Shown: positions 17,825 to 26,344 of the stretch, piece after piece
Numbering within the stretch: the stretch's first letter is position 1
Layout: each line of letters opens with the position of its first letter
Made by a program: the position numbers and the translations under genes
Assembly (NCBI RefSeq): GCF_000272005.1
Contig: NZ_AKKU01000026.1
Coordinates: 409,842-473,841 of the forward strand
Direction of reading: 5' to 3'
From: Alishewanella agri BL06
Lineage (GTDB): Bacteria > Pseudomonadota > Gammaproteobacteria > Enterobacterales > Alteromonadaceae
Length of the DNA: 64,000 nt
Notes under the pieces: model-generated
What the model was told of the DNA's origin: nothing
The model's input: only the letters and a program-made list of their open reading frames with translations
Database searches by the model: none

Positions 17825-18496
17825 CAAATGCGGCTTACCCTTTAGATAGGCATTGCGAAATACCTGAAAGTACTCCGCTAACTGCTCTGCAGCCGGTTGA
17901 TCGGCCGCCAGCCGCAGCACTTCAATCGCCACTTCCGCGGTACAAAGTTGATGCAAGTGTGCTGCTTCGCGCAGCAGATAATCACTTTGTTGCGTTGGCT
18001 GGATCCCCAGCACCGGCAGTTTAGCCAGATAAGGGCTTTTAAACATTTTCTTCGCCTCGCGCCAGGTGCCATCCAGCATCACAAACAGCGGCGTGCGCCC
18101 GGCGCTGGCCTGCTGTAGCGCAGCCGCATCGGCCAGACAACGTTCTGCTTCGGCATATTGGGTTGGAAAAACTACGATGGGCGCATAGCGTGGGTCGGCC
18201 AGCAGCGCCAGTAACGCCGGATCCGGCCTGGTGCGATCCCAGACAAAGGCATGGCTATCAGCAGCAATATCGCAGATCAGGCGCCCGGTATTACTTGGCT
18301 TATAGCATTCGCCGGTATACATAATAAAGCAAAACGCGGATTTTGCCTGCGGCACTGGGGTGGCTGCACAGATACAGTCAGTTTGGGGCAGCAAACAGTG
18401 CTCACAGCGGCGCACCTTGCTACCCCTGGCATTAAAAACGCGGGTGGCTTTTTGCAATTCGCGCTGTCGTAGCGCCAGAATAGCATTGCGATGCAT
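17792..18496 (-). CDS. tapT: DTW-domain tRNA-uridine aminocarboxypropyltransferase
   Basis: A 234-residue DTW-domain protein. The family makes acp3U in the variable region of tRNAs from S-adenosylmethionine (E. coli TapT, formerly YfiP). Visible features are a four-Cys N-terminal segment (CEHCLLPQTDCIC), a YTGECYKPSNTGRL block, a VVFPTQYAEAE block and the DGTW core at LDGTWREAKKM that names the family. The ATG lies at 18496. The gene ends inside the EAL gene on the opposite strand. Confidence 0.88.
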   Translation of the reverse strand: MHRNAILALRQRELQKATRVFNARGSKVRRCEHCLLPQTDCICAATPVPQAKSAFCFIMYTGECYKPSNTGRLICDIAADSHAFVWDRTRPDPALLALLADPRYAPIVVFPTQYAEAERCLADAAALQQASAGRTPLFVMLDGTWREAKKMFKSPYLAKLPVLGIQPTQQSDYLLREAAHLHQLCTAEVAIEVLRLAADQPAAEQLAEYFQVFRNAYLKGKPHLSLPGGATEQI

Positions 18497-18602
18497 AGGC
18501 AGGAGTTCCGGGCGTTGGCTGTTTGGGCGCGTATTCTAGCGGCTTTTATGCTAAGCTGCCGCCACTTTTTTGCTGCTTTGTTGGCTTAAGCCAAACGTCG
18601 TG

Positions 18603-19487
18603 ATGTTAATTACTGCCAAACAGCCTTCTGAAATTACCTTGCCGGCGCATAATCAGGGCTGGCCGACGGTACTGGCATTTTTGTGTGCCCATTTTCCGCG
18701 CATTCCGGCTGAGAATTGGCAGCAGCGGATCCGCGACGGCAAGGTCTATTGGTATCAGGGTGAGGCGATCACTGAGCAGACGCCGTTTTTGCCCAGTCGC
18801 CGGCTCTGTTATTTTCGCGAAGTCGCGGCCGAGCCGAAAATTCCGTTTTTGCATCAGATCCTGTATCAGGATGCGCACCTGCTGGTCGCCGATAAACCGC
18901 ATTTTTTACCGGTTACGCCGGGCGGAGACTTTGTTAACGAATGCCTGTTGCAGCGGCTGAAAGAGGATACCGGCATCAGCGATTTAGCGCCGCTGCACCG
19001 GCTGGATCGCGATACCGCCGGCTTAGTGTTGTTTAGCTGTAATAGCCAAAGCCGGCCATATTATTACCAGTTATTTCAGCAGGGGCAGCTGGCAAAGCGC
19101 TATCAGGCCCGGGCCCGCTTAAGCGCCAACCTGCAGCCGCCGCTAAGCTGGCAGTTGAGTAACCGGATTGAAAAAGCCCAGCCGCGATTTATTAATCAGA
19201 TCGTACCGGGTGAGGCCAATGCGCACTCTATTATCGAGCTGGTCGGCGTTGAGGGGGATATCGGCCAGTTTCAGCTGCAGCCGCTGACGGGGAAAACCCA
19301 TCAGCTCAGGCTGCATATGCTGAGTCTTGGCATGCCGATCTTAAATGATGCTTACTATCCTGAGTTGTTACCGAAGAATACCAGCGATTTCAGCCGCCCC
19401 CTGCAGCTACTCGCGCAGCAGCTGAGTTTTATCGATCCGCTTAGTCAACGTCAGCAGCATTTTGTCTCGCAGCAGAGGTTATTTTAG
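18603..19487 (+). CDS. RluA-family pseudouridine synthase
   Basis: A 294-residue RluA-type enzyme, converting uridine to pseudouridine in rRNA or tRNA. The catalytic motif HRLDRDTAGLVLF holds the active-site Asp. The N-terminal 85 residues include a short S4-like segment (WQQRIRDGKVYWYQGEAI), and LTGKTHQLRLHMLSLGMPILND near the C-terminus is the conserved family block. It is not clearly RluA, RluC, RluD or TruC, so the target is left open. I use the ATG at 18603, since the frame upstream offers only a TTG; no good ribosome site is seen. Confidence 0.88.
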   Translation: MLITAKQPSEITLPAHNQGWPTVLAFLCAHFPRIPAENWQQRIRDGKVYWYQGEAITEQTPFLPSRRLCYFREVAAEPKIPFLHQILYQDAHLLVADKPHFLPVTPGGDFVNECLLQRLKEDTGISDLAPLHRLDRDTAGLVLFSCNSQSRPYYYQLFQQGQLAKRYQARARLSANLQPPLSWQLSNRIEKAQPRFINQIVPGEANAHSIIELVGVEGDIGQFQLQPLTGKTHQLRLHMLSLGMPILNDAYYPELLPKNTSDFSRPLQLLAQQLSFIDPLSQRQQHFVSQQRLF

Positions 19488-19500
19488 CCTGGCAGTTGTT

Positions 19501-19953
19501 CTAGCGTAGCTGTTGTAATAGCCGGTCTAACTGATTAGCAAAGGCCTGACGGTCGGCCTGGCTAAAAGCGGCCGGGCCGCCACTTTGTACCCCACTGGCG
19601 CGTAGCGTCTCCATAAAATCCCGCATCGTCAGTTTCTGGCGGATGGTATCGCGATCATAGCGCTCACCGCGCGGATTAATCGCTTCCGCACCCTTGGCCA
19701 GCACCTCAGCCGCCAGCGGGATATCACCGGTAATCACCAGATCACCCTGGTGACAACGGCGCACAATCTCATTATCGGCTTCATCAAAACCCTTACTGAC
19801 GGTCAGGCTGCTGATAAAGGGCGAGGGTGGGGTACGTAGTGGCTGATTTGCTACCAGCACCAGCGGCAGTTGCTTGCGCTCTGCGGCGCGGTACAGGATC
19901 TCTTTAATGACGGCCGGGCAGGCATCGGCATCGACCCAGATAGTAAAAGGCAT
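19501..19953 (-). CDS. yaiI: YaiI/YqxD family protein (DUF188)
   Basis: A 150-residue UPF0178 protein recognised from its start [15 protein letters not shown], then VVLVANQP-type and [12 protein letters not shown] residues, [12 protein letters not shown] and [13 protein letters not shown]. The acidic pattern resembles PIN/NYN-like nucleases, but no activity is established. The true start is the ATG at 19953 (GGA 8 bases upstream), 4 bases after the aceK stop, so it is translated from the aceK transcript. An 82-codon upstream extension of the frame lies inside aceK and is not coding. Confidence 0.9.
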   Translation of the reverse strand: MPFTIWVDADACPAVIKEILYRAAERKQLPLVLVANQPLRTPPSPFISSLTVSKGFDEADNEIVRRCHQGDLVITGDIPLAAEVLAKGAEAINPRGERYDRDTIRQKLTMRDFMETLRASGVQSGGPAAFSQADRQAFANQLDRLLQQLR

Positions 19954-19957
19954 AGCG

Positions 19958-21706
19958 TCATTCCGGATAAAGGTGACAAAAGCGCATGGCTTGCGGATAA
20001 GGGAAAATATCTTCCACCAGGCCCTGGCGGATCCGATACTGCTTTTGTCGCCAGTAGCCGGCATCCAACAGTTCCGGATGTTTACTAAATAACATATCGC
20101 GGATCTCGGCACCCGGTGTGACAAAGGTCGCCATCTGCTCCGGAAACACATCACCGGGTGCGGCCCAGCAATTTGCCTCTGCTTCCAGTGCTGCTTCAAA
20201 GCTATCGACCTTGGGCAGGCTGCGGAAATTCACATCCAGCAGATATTGCACCTCGTCATAATCATAGAACACCACTCGTTTATGCCGGGTGACACCAAAG
20301 TTTTTCAATAGCATATCGCCGGGGAAAATATTGGCAGCAATCATTTCTTTAATGGCGGTGCCGTAGTCATCCATAATGCTGGCTTTATCGGCAGTTGAGG
20401 CCTGTTCCAGATAGAGGTTGAGTGGTGTCATCCGCCGTTCAATATACAGATGTTTAATTACCACCAGCTCATCCTCAATTTGCAGCGAACCGGCAATACT
20501 GTCCTGTAGCTCCTGCAATAACTCGGGCGTAAAGCGCGCCTTCGGCAAGGCAACATCGGAATATTCCAGCGTATCGGCCATCCGGCCGACCCGGTCATGC
20601 TGTTTCACCAGTTGATAGCGGGCCTTTACCGTGGCGCGGTCAAATTGTTTGGTTTCGCTAAAGGTATCGCGAATCACTTTAAACACATAAGGAAAAGAGG
20701 GCAGGGTAAACACCATCATCACCATGCCCCGGATCCCTGGCGCGGCAACAAAGCGATCCCTTGAGCGCTCAAGATGGGTCAAAAGTTCGCGATAAAATTC
20801 GGTTTTACCCTGTTTATGCAGACCTATGGCGGCATACAGCTCGGCCAGGGTTTTATGCGGCAGCAATTCGCGTAAAAAATGCACCAGTGCCGAGGGGACC
20901 GGGCATTGCACCATAAAGTAGGCGCGCGAGAAGCCAAAGATAATACTCATTTGCTCCGGATCGGTAAGCAGCGTATCCAGATACAGACCTTTACCTTCAG
21001 CGTGCAGCAACGGAATGATAAACGGTTGCTGGCCTTGCGGTGTCACCACCCGGCCAACCAGATAGGCGGCTTTATTGCGAAAAAACGGGGTGTGCAGAAT
21101 ATCTAACCGCAGCAGATGCACCGGAAAAGCGCCATGACTGGACTGACTGATAAAGCTGCGTAGCACACAGCGGATATCATGTTCCAAGTCGATAAAGGGC
21201 GTATTAAAACCAAAGGCGGCAATAATATTGCGGATCGATTGCTTTAAACCATCCTGTGCCGGGAAATAACTTTGGTACACCGAGGCAATAGGTGCCGGCA
21301 GGTGTTGCTTATCCAAAGTCGATTCGACAAAGATATTCTGGTTATGAAAGTACTTGCGGGCAAATAACCGGCAAAACACCGAGTTATAGAAGGTTTCTGC
21401 CAGTTCTGCCTGCGGGTGAAACAGCAGATACTCCAGATAGTGTTGCTTAACCTGCTGCCACAGCGGTTCATTTAAACATTCGGCGGGTAATTGCTGGCGT
21501 AGCAGGCTGATGGTTTCATTAACCCGCAAATCATAAAACTGGATCCGCTCGGAGCTGTCTTGTTGATAGGCCTGCCAGTCGGCTTGCTCAAAGCGCTGCC
21601 GGGCACGAGCCGTGACCTGCTGAAATAAGCGAAAGTGTTTGCGAAAGCCTTTTAAAATAATCTCGGCAATTTGCCGTGCCTGGTTAGCGGAAGTTTTTAG
21701 TGCCAT
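19958..21706 (-). CDS. aceK: Isocitrate dehydrogenase kinase/phosphatase
   Basis: A 582-residue bifunctional enzyme that phosphorylates isocitrate dehydrogenase to divert isocitrate into the glyoxylate bypass and reverses this when the flux is not needed. Length matches the family (about 578). Recognisable blocks are the ATP-site [24 protein letters not shown] with its Lys, [51 protein letters not shown] with the catalytic and metal-binding Asp residues, and [21 protein letters not shown]. It is not in an aceBAK operon: aceA lies 5.7 kb away on the other strand. It follows a CAP-domain gene at 39 bases and precedes yaiI. Confidence 0.96.
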   Translation of the reverse strand: MALKTSANQARQIAEIILKGFRKHFRLFQQVTARARQRFEQADWQAYQQDSSERIQFYDLRVNETISLLRQQLPAECLNEPLWQQVKQHYLEYLLFHPQAELAETFYNSVFCRLFARKYFHNQNIFVESTLDKQHLPAPIASVYQSYFPAQDGLKQSIRNIIAAFGFNTPFIDLEHDIRCVLRSFISQSSHGAFPVHLLRLDILHTPFFRNKAAYLVGRVVTPQGQQPFIIPLLHAEGKGLYLDTLLTDPEQMSIIFGFSRAYFMVQCPVPSALVHFLRELLPHKTLAELYAAIGLHKQGKTEFYRELLTHLERSRDRFVAAPGIRGMVMMVFTLPSFPYVFKVIRDTFSETKQFDRATVKARYQLVKQHDRVGRMADTLEYSDVALPKARFTPELLQELQDSIAGSLQIEDELVVIKHLYIERRMTPLNLYLEQASTADKASIMDDYGTAIKEMIAANIFPGDMLLKNFGVTRHKRVVFYDYDEVQYLLDVNFRSLPKVDSFEAALEAEANCWAAPGDVFPEQMATFVTPGAEIRDMLFSKHPELLDAGYWRQKQYRIRQGLVEDIFPYPQAMRFCHLYPE

Positions 21707-21745
21707 GTTAGCTGCTACGCTGCATAAGTTTGTTCAGAGTACGGC

Positions 21746-22333
21746 TTAGTCTGGAGCAACACAACCGATATCCAGACAGAGCTGTTTTGGATCATCGGCT
21801 CTGGCTTCCCGGGCGATATAGACCACCCAATATTCCAGATGGGGCGAATGCCATTTATAGTAAAAACCGACGCCAAGGTGATTTTGTTCGGCAAAAAATG
21901 CGGTTTCCCCCAACAGATGGCTGCGGTGCCGGCTGGAGCTTTTAAAGGCTTCCCATACTTCTGCTGCCGAGGTGTAACCACCCGCGACGGCTTCGACACT
22001 ATTGCCGGTAATACTGCTGTAGTAGGGTGGAAGCTGGTACCCCAGCGCTCTGAGACGTTGGTTCGCTCCAATCCCGCCAACGAAATGGTCGACTCTGCCA
22101 TGTTCTGCCATCTGTTTGGCTTTGTCTGCGGCGGCTTGCGCCAGAATACTATGACAGCTTAGCTGCAGGCGTTGCTGTAACGGATCCTCAATAATCAGAC
22201 GAGCCAGCTGCTGAGCTCTGGGATCCAGACCACATTCTGCTGAGTACTGTTTTTCCGCAACGTTTTGCGGCTGTCCGTAATGCCGGATATCTGAATAGGG
22301 TGCCAGCAACGACAAAATTAGGATAAATATCAA
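21746..22333 (-). CDS. CAP-domain (SCP/PR-1-like) secreted protein
   Basis: A 195-residue protein with a short hydrophobic N-terminus, probably a signal peptide, and a CAP domain from about residue 60. Family marks are HSILAQAAADKAKQMAEHGRVDHFVGG, SSRHRSHLLGE with the cavity His, FFAEQNHLGVGFYY and YWVVYIARE. Four cysteines (34, 60, 183 and 189) fit a periplasmic or exported location. Bacterial CAP proteins have no settled function. It precedes aceK by 39 bases and may share its transcript, which would be unusual company for a bypass regulator. Confidence 0.82.
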   Translation of the reverse strand: MIFILILSLLAPYSDIRHYGQPQNVAEKQYSAECGLDPRAQQLARLIIEDPLQQRLQLSCHSILAQAAADKAKQMAEHGRVDHFVGGIGANQRLRALGYQLPPYYSSITGNSVEAVAGGYTSAAEVWEAFKSSSRHRSHLLGETAFFAEQNHLGVGFYYKWHSPHLEYWVVYIAREARADDPKQLCLDIGCVAPD

Positions 22334-22431
22334 GACTGTATCTTAGTTGCACGTTTTTTACAGCATACCCCTTACATCAGGTTTTGACCAGAACCTATAC
22401 CAAAACCGTCGCGACGATAGTGATAAACAAT

Positions 22432-22454
22432 AAAAAGGGCCCATCAGGGCCCTT
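22432..22454 (-). terminator. Rho-independent terminator of the YfcC-family permease gene
   Basis: On the minus strand, stem AAGGGCCC / GGGCCCTT with a 4-nt loop runs into a T run, 26 bases after the permease stop codon. Confidence 0.93.
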
Positions 22455-22480
22455 AACTGCGAGAGATGATCGCTAAAGAA

Positions 22481-23929
22481 TTAATTTGGCTGAACTGATT
22501 CAGCAACAGACACTGCAGATTGCAATGGCAGATCGGCAGGTTGTACATCTGCGCCATAGTTAAATAGCACCGCCAATACCAGTACGACTGAGGAGGCCAG
22601 CATCAGTTTGACCATCAGTGGTAAACAGAAGCGGAACCAGTGGCCGTAAGGGATACCGGCAATACCGATAATGCCCATTAAGATCGCATTGGTTGGGATA
22701 ATCATATTAGAGAAACCATCACCAAACTGATACGCCAATACGGCTACCTGCCGCGGAATTTCCAGCAAATCACTGAGCGGTACCATTAGTGGCATAGTGA
22801 CATAGGCCTGACCACTACCAGACGGGATAAAGAAGTTCAGGAAGGTCTGGATAAACAGCATGCCCACCGCTGCCACCTCAGAGCCGACATAAGATAACGG
22901 CATTGACATACCATGCACCAGCGAATGCAGGATCTGGCCATCTTCTAAAATCAGTGAAATCCCGCGTGCGACACCGATTAATACCGCGGTGGTGGTGAGC
23001 TCCATCGCGCCCTCGATAAATTTTTTCGCAGCGGTATCGGTACTGATATTGCCAACCAATACCACAAATAAGCCCCAGGCGATAAAGGCGGCACCCAGCT
23101 CATACAGATACCAGCCATTCATCCGGATATTGTAGGCTACCACACCGATAGTCAGCACAAAGCTGCCCAGGATCAGGCGATGCCGCCAGTTTAAGTTGGG
23201 ATAATCGACCGCATGCTTATCACCCAGGGGGCAGGGCAGATCTTTTACCATCGATTGGTTGGGGTCTTGCGCGACCTTTTTGGCATAACTCCAGACATGG
23301 TGAAAACCAATTAACACAAAAGGCAGAAAAATCGCCGCCCGCAGCTCCCAACCGGATAAAATCGGAATATCGGCGATTTGCTGGGCAATCACCAGCGTAA
23401 ATGGATTGACCGCAGAAATGCCGTAGCCAATACCATAGCCGGCCACCGTCATACCGACCGCCGTCATCGCATCCAGCCGCATGGCTTTACACAGCGCCAC
23501 CAGAATTAATACGAAGGGTATATATTCACCGGCGGTACCAATAAAACTGGATGCCATCGCAAAGCAGAAGATCACCATAAAGATCAGCATCTGAGGCCGG
23601 GAGCCAAAACGCTCCAGTAAGCGGCCAATCAGCGCATCCACAGTGCCGGTTGCGCGGGCCACTGCCAGCACGCCGCCTAAAATCATCACAAAGAAAATCA
23701 CATCCTGGGCGGAGGCAAAAGCCCTTGGAATGGCGGTTAATAATTGCCAGGGCGTCAGATAACTGCGTTCTTCAACCAGACTAAAAGTACCCGGCACAAC
23801 CACAGCCCGGCCGTTGGCCATGGTCTCGGTAGCAAAGAAACCCTGGGGAACTATCCAGGTGGCGATCATCGCAATCACCATCATGCTAAACAGTAGCGTG
23901 AGAGTGTGCGGAACTTTAAACTTTCCCAT
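22481..23929 (-). CDS. YfcC-family (DcuC-like) membrane permease, copy 1
   Basis: A 482-residue inner-membrane protein with about 12 hydrophobic segments, of the YfcC / C4-dicarboxylate carrier family (PF03606). Characteristic are GTAGEYIPFVLIL, ISAVNPFTLVIAQQIADIPILSGWELR near residue 165, and FFIPSGSGQAYVTMPLMVPLSDLLEIPRQVAVLAYQFGDGFSNMIIPTNA near 370. Substrates of YfcC proteins are poorly known; amino acids, peptides and carboxylates are all plausible. AAGG lies 7 bases before the ATG and a terminator follows, so it is monocistronic. A second family member at 29514-30998 sits inside the cyanophycin operon, so this one may handle a related product. Confidence 0.88.
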   Translation of the reverse strand: MGKFKVPHTLTLLFSMMVIAMIATWIVPQGFFATETMANGRAVVVPGTFSLVEERSYLTPWQLLTAIPRAFASAQDVIFFVMILGGVLAVARATGTVDALIGRLLERFGSRPQMLIFMVIFCFAMASSFIGTAGEYIPFVLILVALCKAMRLDAMTAVGMTVAGYGIGYGISAVNPFTLVIAQQIADIPILSGWELRAAIFLPFVLIGFHHVWSYAKKVAQDPNQSMVKDLPCPLGDKHAVDYPNLNWRHRLILGSFVLTIGVVAYNIRMNGWYLYELGAAFIAWGLFVVLVGNISTDTAAKKFIEGAMELTTTAVLIGVARGISLILEDGQILHSLVHGMSMPLSYVGSEVAAVGMLFIQTFLNFFIPSGSGQAYVTMPLMVPLSDLLEIPRQVAVLAYQFGDGFSNMIIPTNAILMGIIGIAGIPYGHWFRFCLPLMVKLMLASSVVLVLAVLFNYGADVQPADLPLQSAVSVAESVQPN

Positions 23930-24244
23930 AAATAAACCTTAGCAGCGCGCCGGGGCGCGATAGAGAGTGTTGTTATAGTAATATTGGGCTGAAAGCCAGG
24001 TTGTCAGGGCTTAACAGGTTAGCGATACCGCCACTGCTACCGGCCAGCGCGCTGCAAGTCTAACCTATGACGCGCGGTTCGACAAATCAGACAAGGCTGC
24101 TGCGCCGAGACGAGCAAAATTCACTCCTCAAACCTCAACACAGCGCTGCGTTATTTACCGTAAGCAGCATACAGCGCGGCGGATACCCCTTGCTGGCAGA
24201 GAGTACTTTGGGTAGGCTGACGCCTTTTAAGCGGAGTAGACCCC
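23930..24244. other. Intergenic region with divergent promoters
   Basis: This 315-base gap separates the YfcC permease (minus) from the spermidine-synthase-like gene (plus). I see ribosome sites at both ends but no convincing promoter pair, dyad or RNA element. A 120-codon open frame that crosses into the downstream gene lacks protein-like composition. Confidence 0.4.
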
Positions 24245-26263
24245 TTGTTATTTGCTCTGACCGTGCTGCTCAGCGCCAGTCTGGTGTTTTTGGTACAACC
24301 TATGCTGGCGCGCCTGCTATTGCCATACTTTGGTGGTGGCGCTCAGATCTGGACCGCCGCATTATTGTTTTTCCAAACGGCGCTGCTTGGCGGCTATTTG
24401 TATGCGCACCTGCTAAGCCGCTATGCTAACCTGACGCAGCAGCGTTTCTGGCATAGCGGTTTACTGCTGCTGGCGGTAGCCAGTTTGTTACTGCTGGATG
24501 CGAAACCCGATCCGCAAGCTGCACCCTTGTCGGGTATTCTAAGCTATCTTGCACTGGCGATCGGCTTACCCTATCTGCTGTTAAGCGCCACTGCGCCTTT
24601 GGTGCAGAACTGGTTTGCCGCCCGTTATCCGCAACAGAGTCCGTACCGGCTTTATGCATTATCGAATCTGGGCTCTTTTGCGGCCTTACTCAGTTATCCG
24701 TTTTTAGTCGAGCCCTATCTGGCGCTACCGCAGCAGCAAGCTTACTGGACTGGCGGTTTTATCCTGTTTAGCGGCTGTATCCTGGTGCTGCTGTGGCAGT
24801 CACTGGCGCAGAGCAAGCTGCTGCCCGCGGCACCACTGACTTTGCGGCGCGGCCATAGCGGTCGTTATCTGGCGTTATCTGCCGCCGGAGTGGTGCTGTT
24901 GTTGGCAGTAACCCAGCAATTAACGCAAAATGTGCCGCCGGTGCCCTTTCTCTGGGTAGTACCGCTGGCACTTTACTTACTCAGTTTTACTCTGGTGTTT
25001 AACCGCGATAGCTGGTATCAGCGCGCCATCTGGTTGTATTTATTTGCCATCTGCTTAGTTGTTGCACTACTGCTGTTTTATCTGGGACGGCAGTTTGATT
25101 GGCTGTCACAGCTGCTGCTGTATCTGATGTTGCTGTTTAGTGGTTGTATGCTCTGTCATGGCGAGCTGGCACGCAGCAAGCCGTCCCGTGAGCAGTTAAC
25201 GGCATTCTATCTGTTGTTGGCTGCCGGTGGGGTGCTGGGCGGCCTGTTGGTTAATCTACTGGCGCCGTTGCTGTTTAGTCGTTACTGGGAGTTTCCGCTG
25301 GTGCTACTGGCGATCCTCTGGCTGGTGACGCTGCATAATTGGCGCCGGCAGGCGGTGTGGCAGACGGCAACGGCGTTATTGGCAGGTGGGATCTTTATTG
25401 GCAGTTTTTTACTGATCGAACAGCAACTGGGGCGCCAGGATATCAGCAGCAGCCGGAATTTTTACGGGAGTCTGATAGTGCGCGATGTCGAGTTAAACGG
25501 GCAACGGCAGCGCCAACTGATAGATGGCACCACCAGCCACGGTGCGCAGTATCTGGACGAGCGCAAAGCCATGCAACCGCTGAGTTACTATCGGCCTGGT
25601 ACTGGGGTCGCATTGGCAATAGCACACTTTTTACCGGCTGATCCGGCACGCAGTAGCAGCCAGCTGAGCCAGCGTCATCTGGGGTTGGTTGGCCTGGGCG
25701 CCGGCGCTTTGGCGGCCTATGGCCGCAGCGGCGACCTATTACAGTTTTATGAAATTAATCCGGCGGTGATCGAGGCGGCCCAGCAGCATTTTAGTTATCT
25801 GGCGCAGAGCGAGGCTCAGATCCGCTTGCAGCTGGGCGATGCCAGACAGCTGCTGCAGCAGCAACTGGCAGAACAGGGCAGTCAGCAGTTTGATCTGCTG
25901 GTGTTAGATGCCTTTAGCAGTGATGCCATTCCGCAGCATCTGTTAACGACTGAGGCGCTGGCATTGTATTGGCAGCACTTGCTGCCGGATGGTGTGCTGG
26001 CTGTGCATATTTCGAATAACTATCTGGATCTCAGTAGTGTGTTACGTAATCAGGCTTTGGCGCTGGGGCTGGATGCGGTCTTTATCCCGACGCCAGCCGA
26101 TGCCGATAATCCGGCGGCGACCGAGTGGGTACTGCTAAGTCGCAATCAGCGTTTTTTACAACAAGACAGCATCCGGCAAGCCAGTCGGCCCTGGCCAAGA
26201 CCCTTACGACCCGAAGTGCGCTGGACCGATCAACACAGTAACCTGTTTCAAGTGTTGAAGTAG
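24245..26263 (+). CDS. Membrane protein with C-terminal spermidine-synthase-like domain
   Basis: A 672-residue protein of the fused MFS/spermidine synthase kind. The N-terminal 370 residues hold about ten membrane helices, starting LLFALTVLLSASLVFLVQPMLARLLLPYFGG. The C-terminal part is a Rossmann aminopropyltransferase-like domain with LVGLGAGALAAYG, an acidic YEINPAVIEAA and LDAFSSDAIPQHLLT, the Asp of which corresponds to the catalytic one. Whether it makes polyamines is uncertain; many such fusions lack proof. The start is TTG at 24245, chosen for the GGAG 8 bases upstream and because the conserved N-terminus begins there. It converges with the cyanophycinase gene. Confidence 0.85.
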   Translation: MLFALTVLLSASLVFLVQPMLARLLLPYFGGGAQIWTAALLFFQTALLGGYLYAHLLSRYANLTQQRFWHSGLLLLAVASLLLLDAKPDPQAAPLSGILSYLALAIGLPYLLLSATAPLVQNWFAARYPQQSPYRLYALSNLGSFAALLSYPFLVEPYLALPQQQAYWTGGFILFSGCILVLLWQSLAQSKLLPAAPLTLRRGHSGRYLALSAAGVVLLLAVTQQLTQNVPPVPFLWVVPLALYLLSFTLVFNRDSWYQRAIWLYLFAICLVVALLLFYLGRQFDWLSQLLLYLMLLFSGCMLCHGELARSKPSREQLTAFYLLLAAGGVLGGLLVNLLAPLLFSRYWEFPLVLLAILWLVTLHNWRRQAVWQTATALLAGGIFIGSFLLIEQQLGRQDISSSRNFYGSLIVRDVELNGQRQRQLIDGTTSHGAQYLDERKAMQPLSYYRPGTGVALAIAHFLPADPARSSSQLSQRHLGLVGLGAGALAAYGRSGDLLQFYEINPAVIEAAQQHFSYLAQSEAQIRLQLGDARQLLQQQLAEQGSQQFDLLVLDAFSSDAIPQHLLTTEALALYWQHLLPDGVLAVHISNNYLDLSSVLRNQALALGLDAVFIPTPADADNPAATEWVLLSRNQRFLQQDSIRQASRPWPRPLRPEVRWTDQHSNLFQVLK

Positions 26264-26344
26264 CTGCTGAAGTCGCTGTTGAATGAAGAGAGCGGAGCTA
26301 GTCGCCCTGCGCTAAAGGCAGCAGGGCAACCGGTTCGGTGGCGG

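Noticed and set aside
19954..20199. N-terminal extension of yaiI
   Set aside because: The 82 extra codons lie in the aceK coding region and the YaiI family begins at the Met at 19953, which has a ribosome site.
24067..24429. 120-codon plus-strand frame before the spermidine-synthase-like gene
   Set aside because: Its composition is not protein-like, it overlaps the start of a well-supported gene in another frame and it has no ribosome site.
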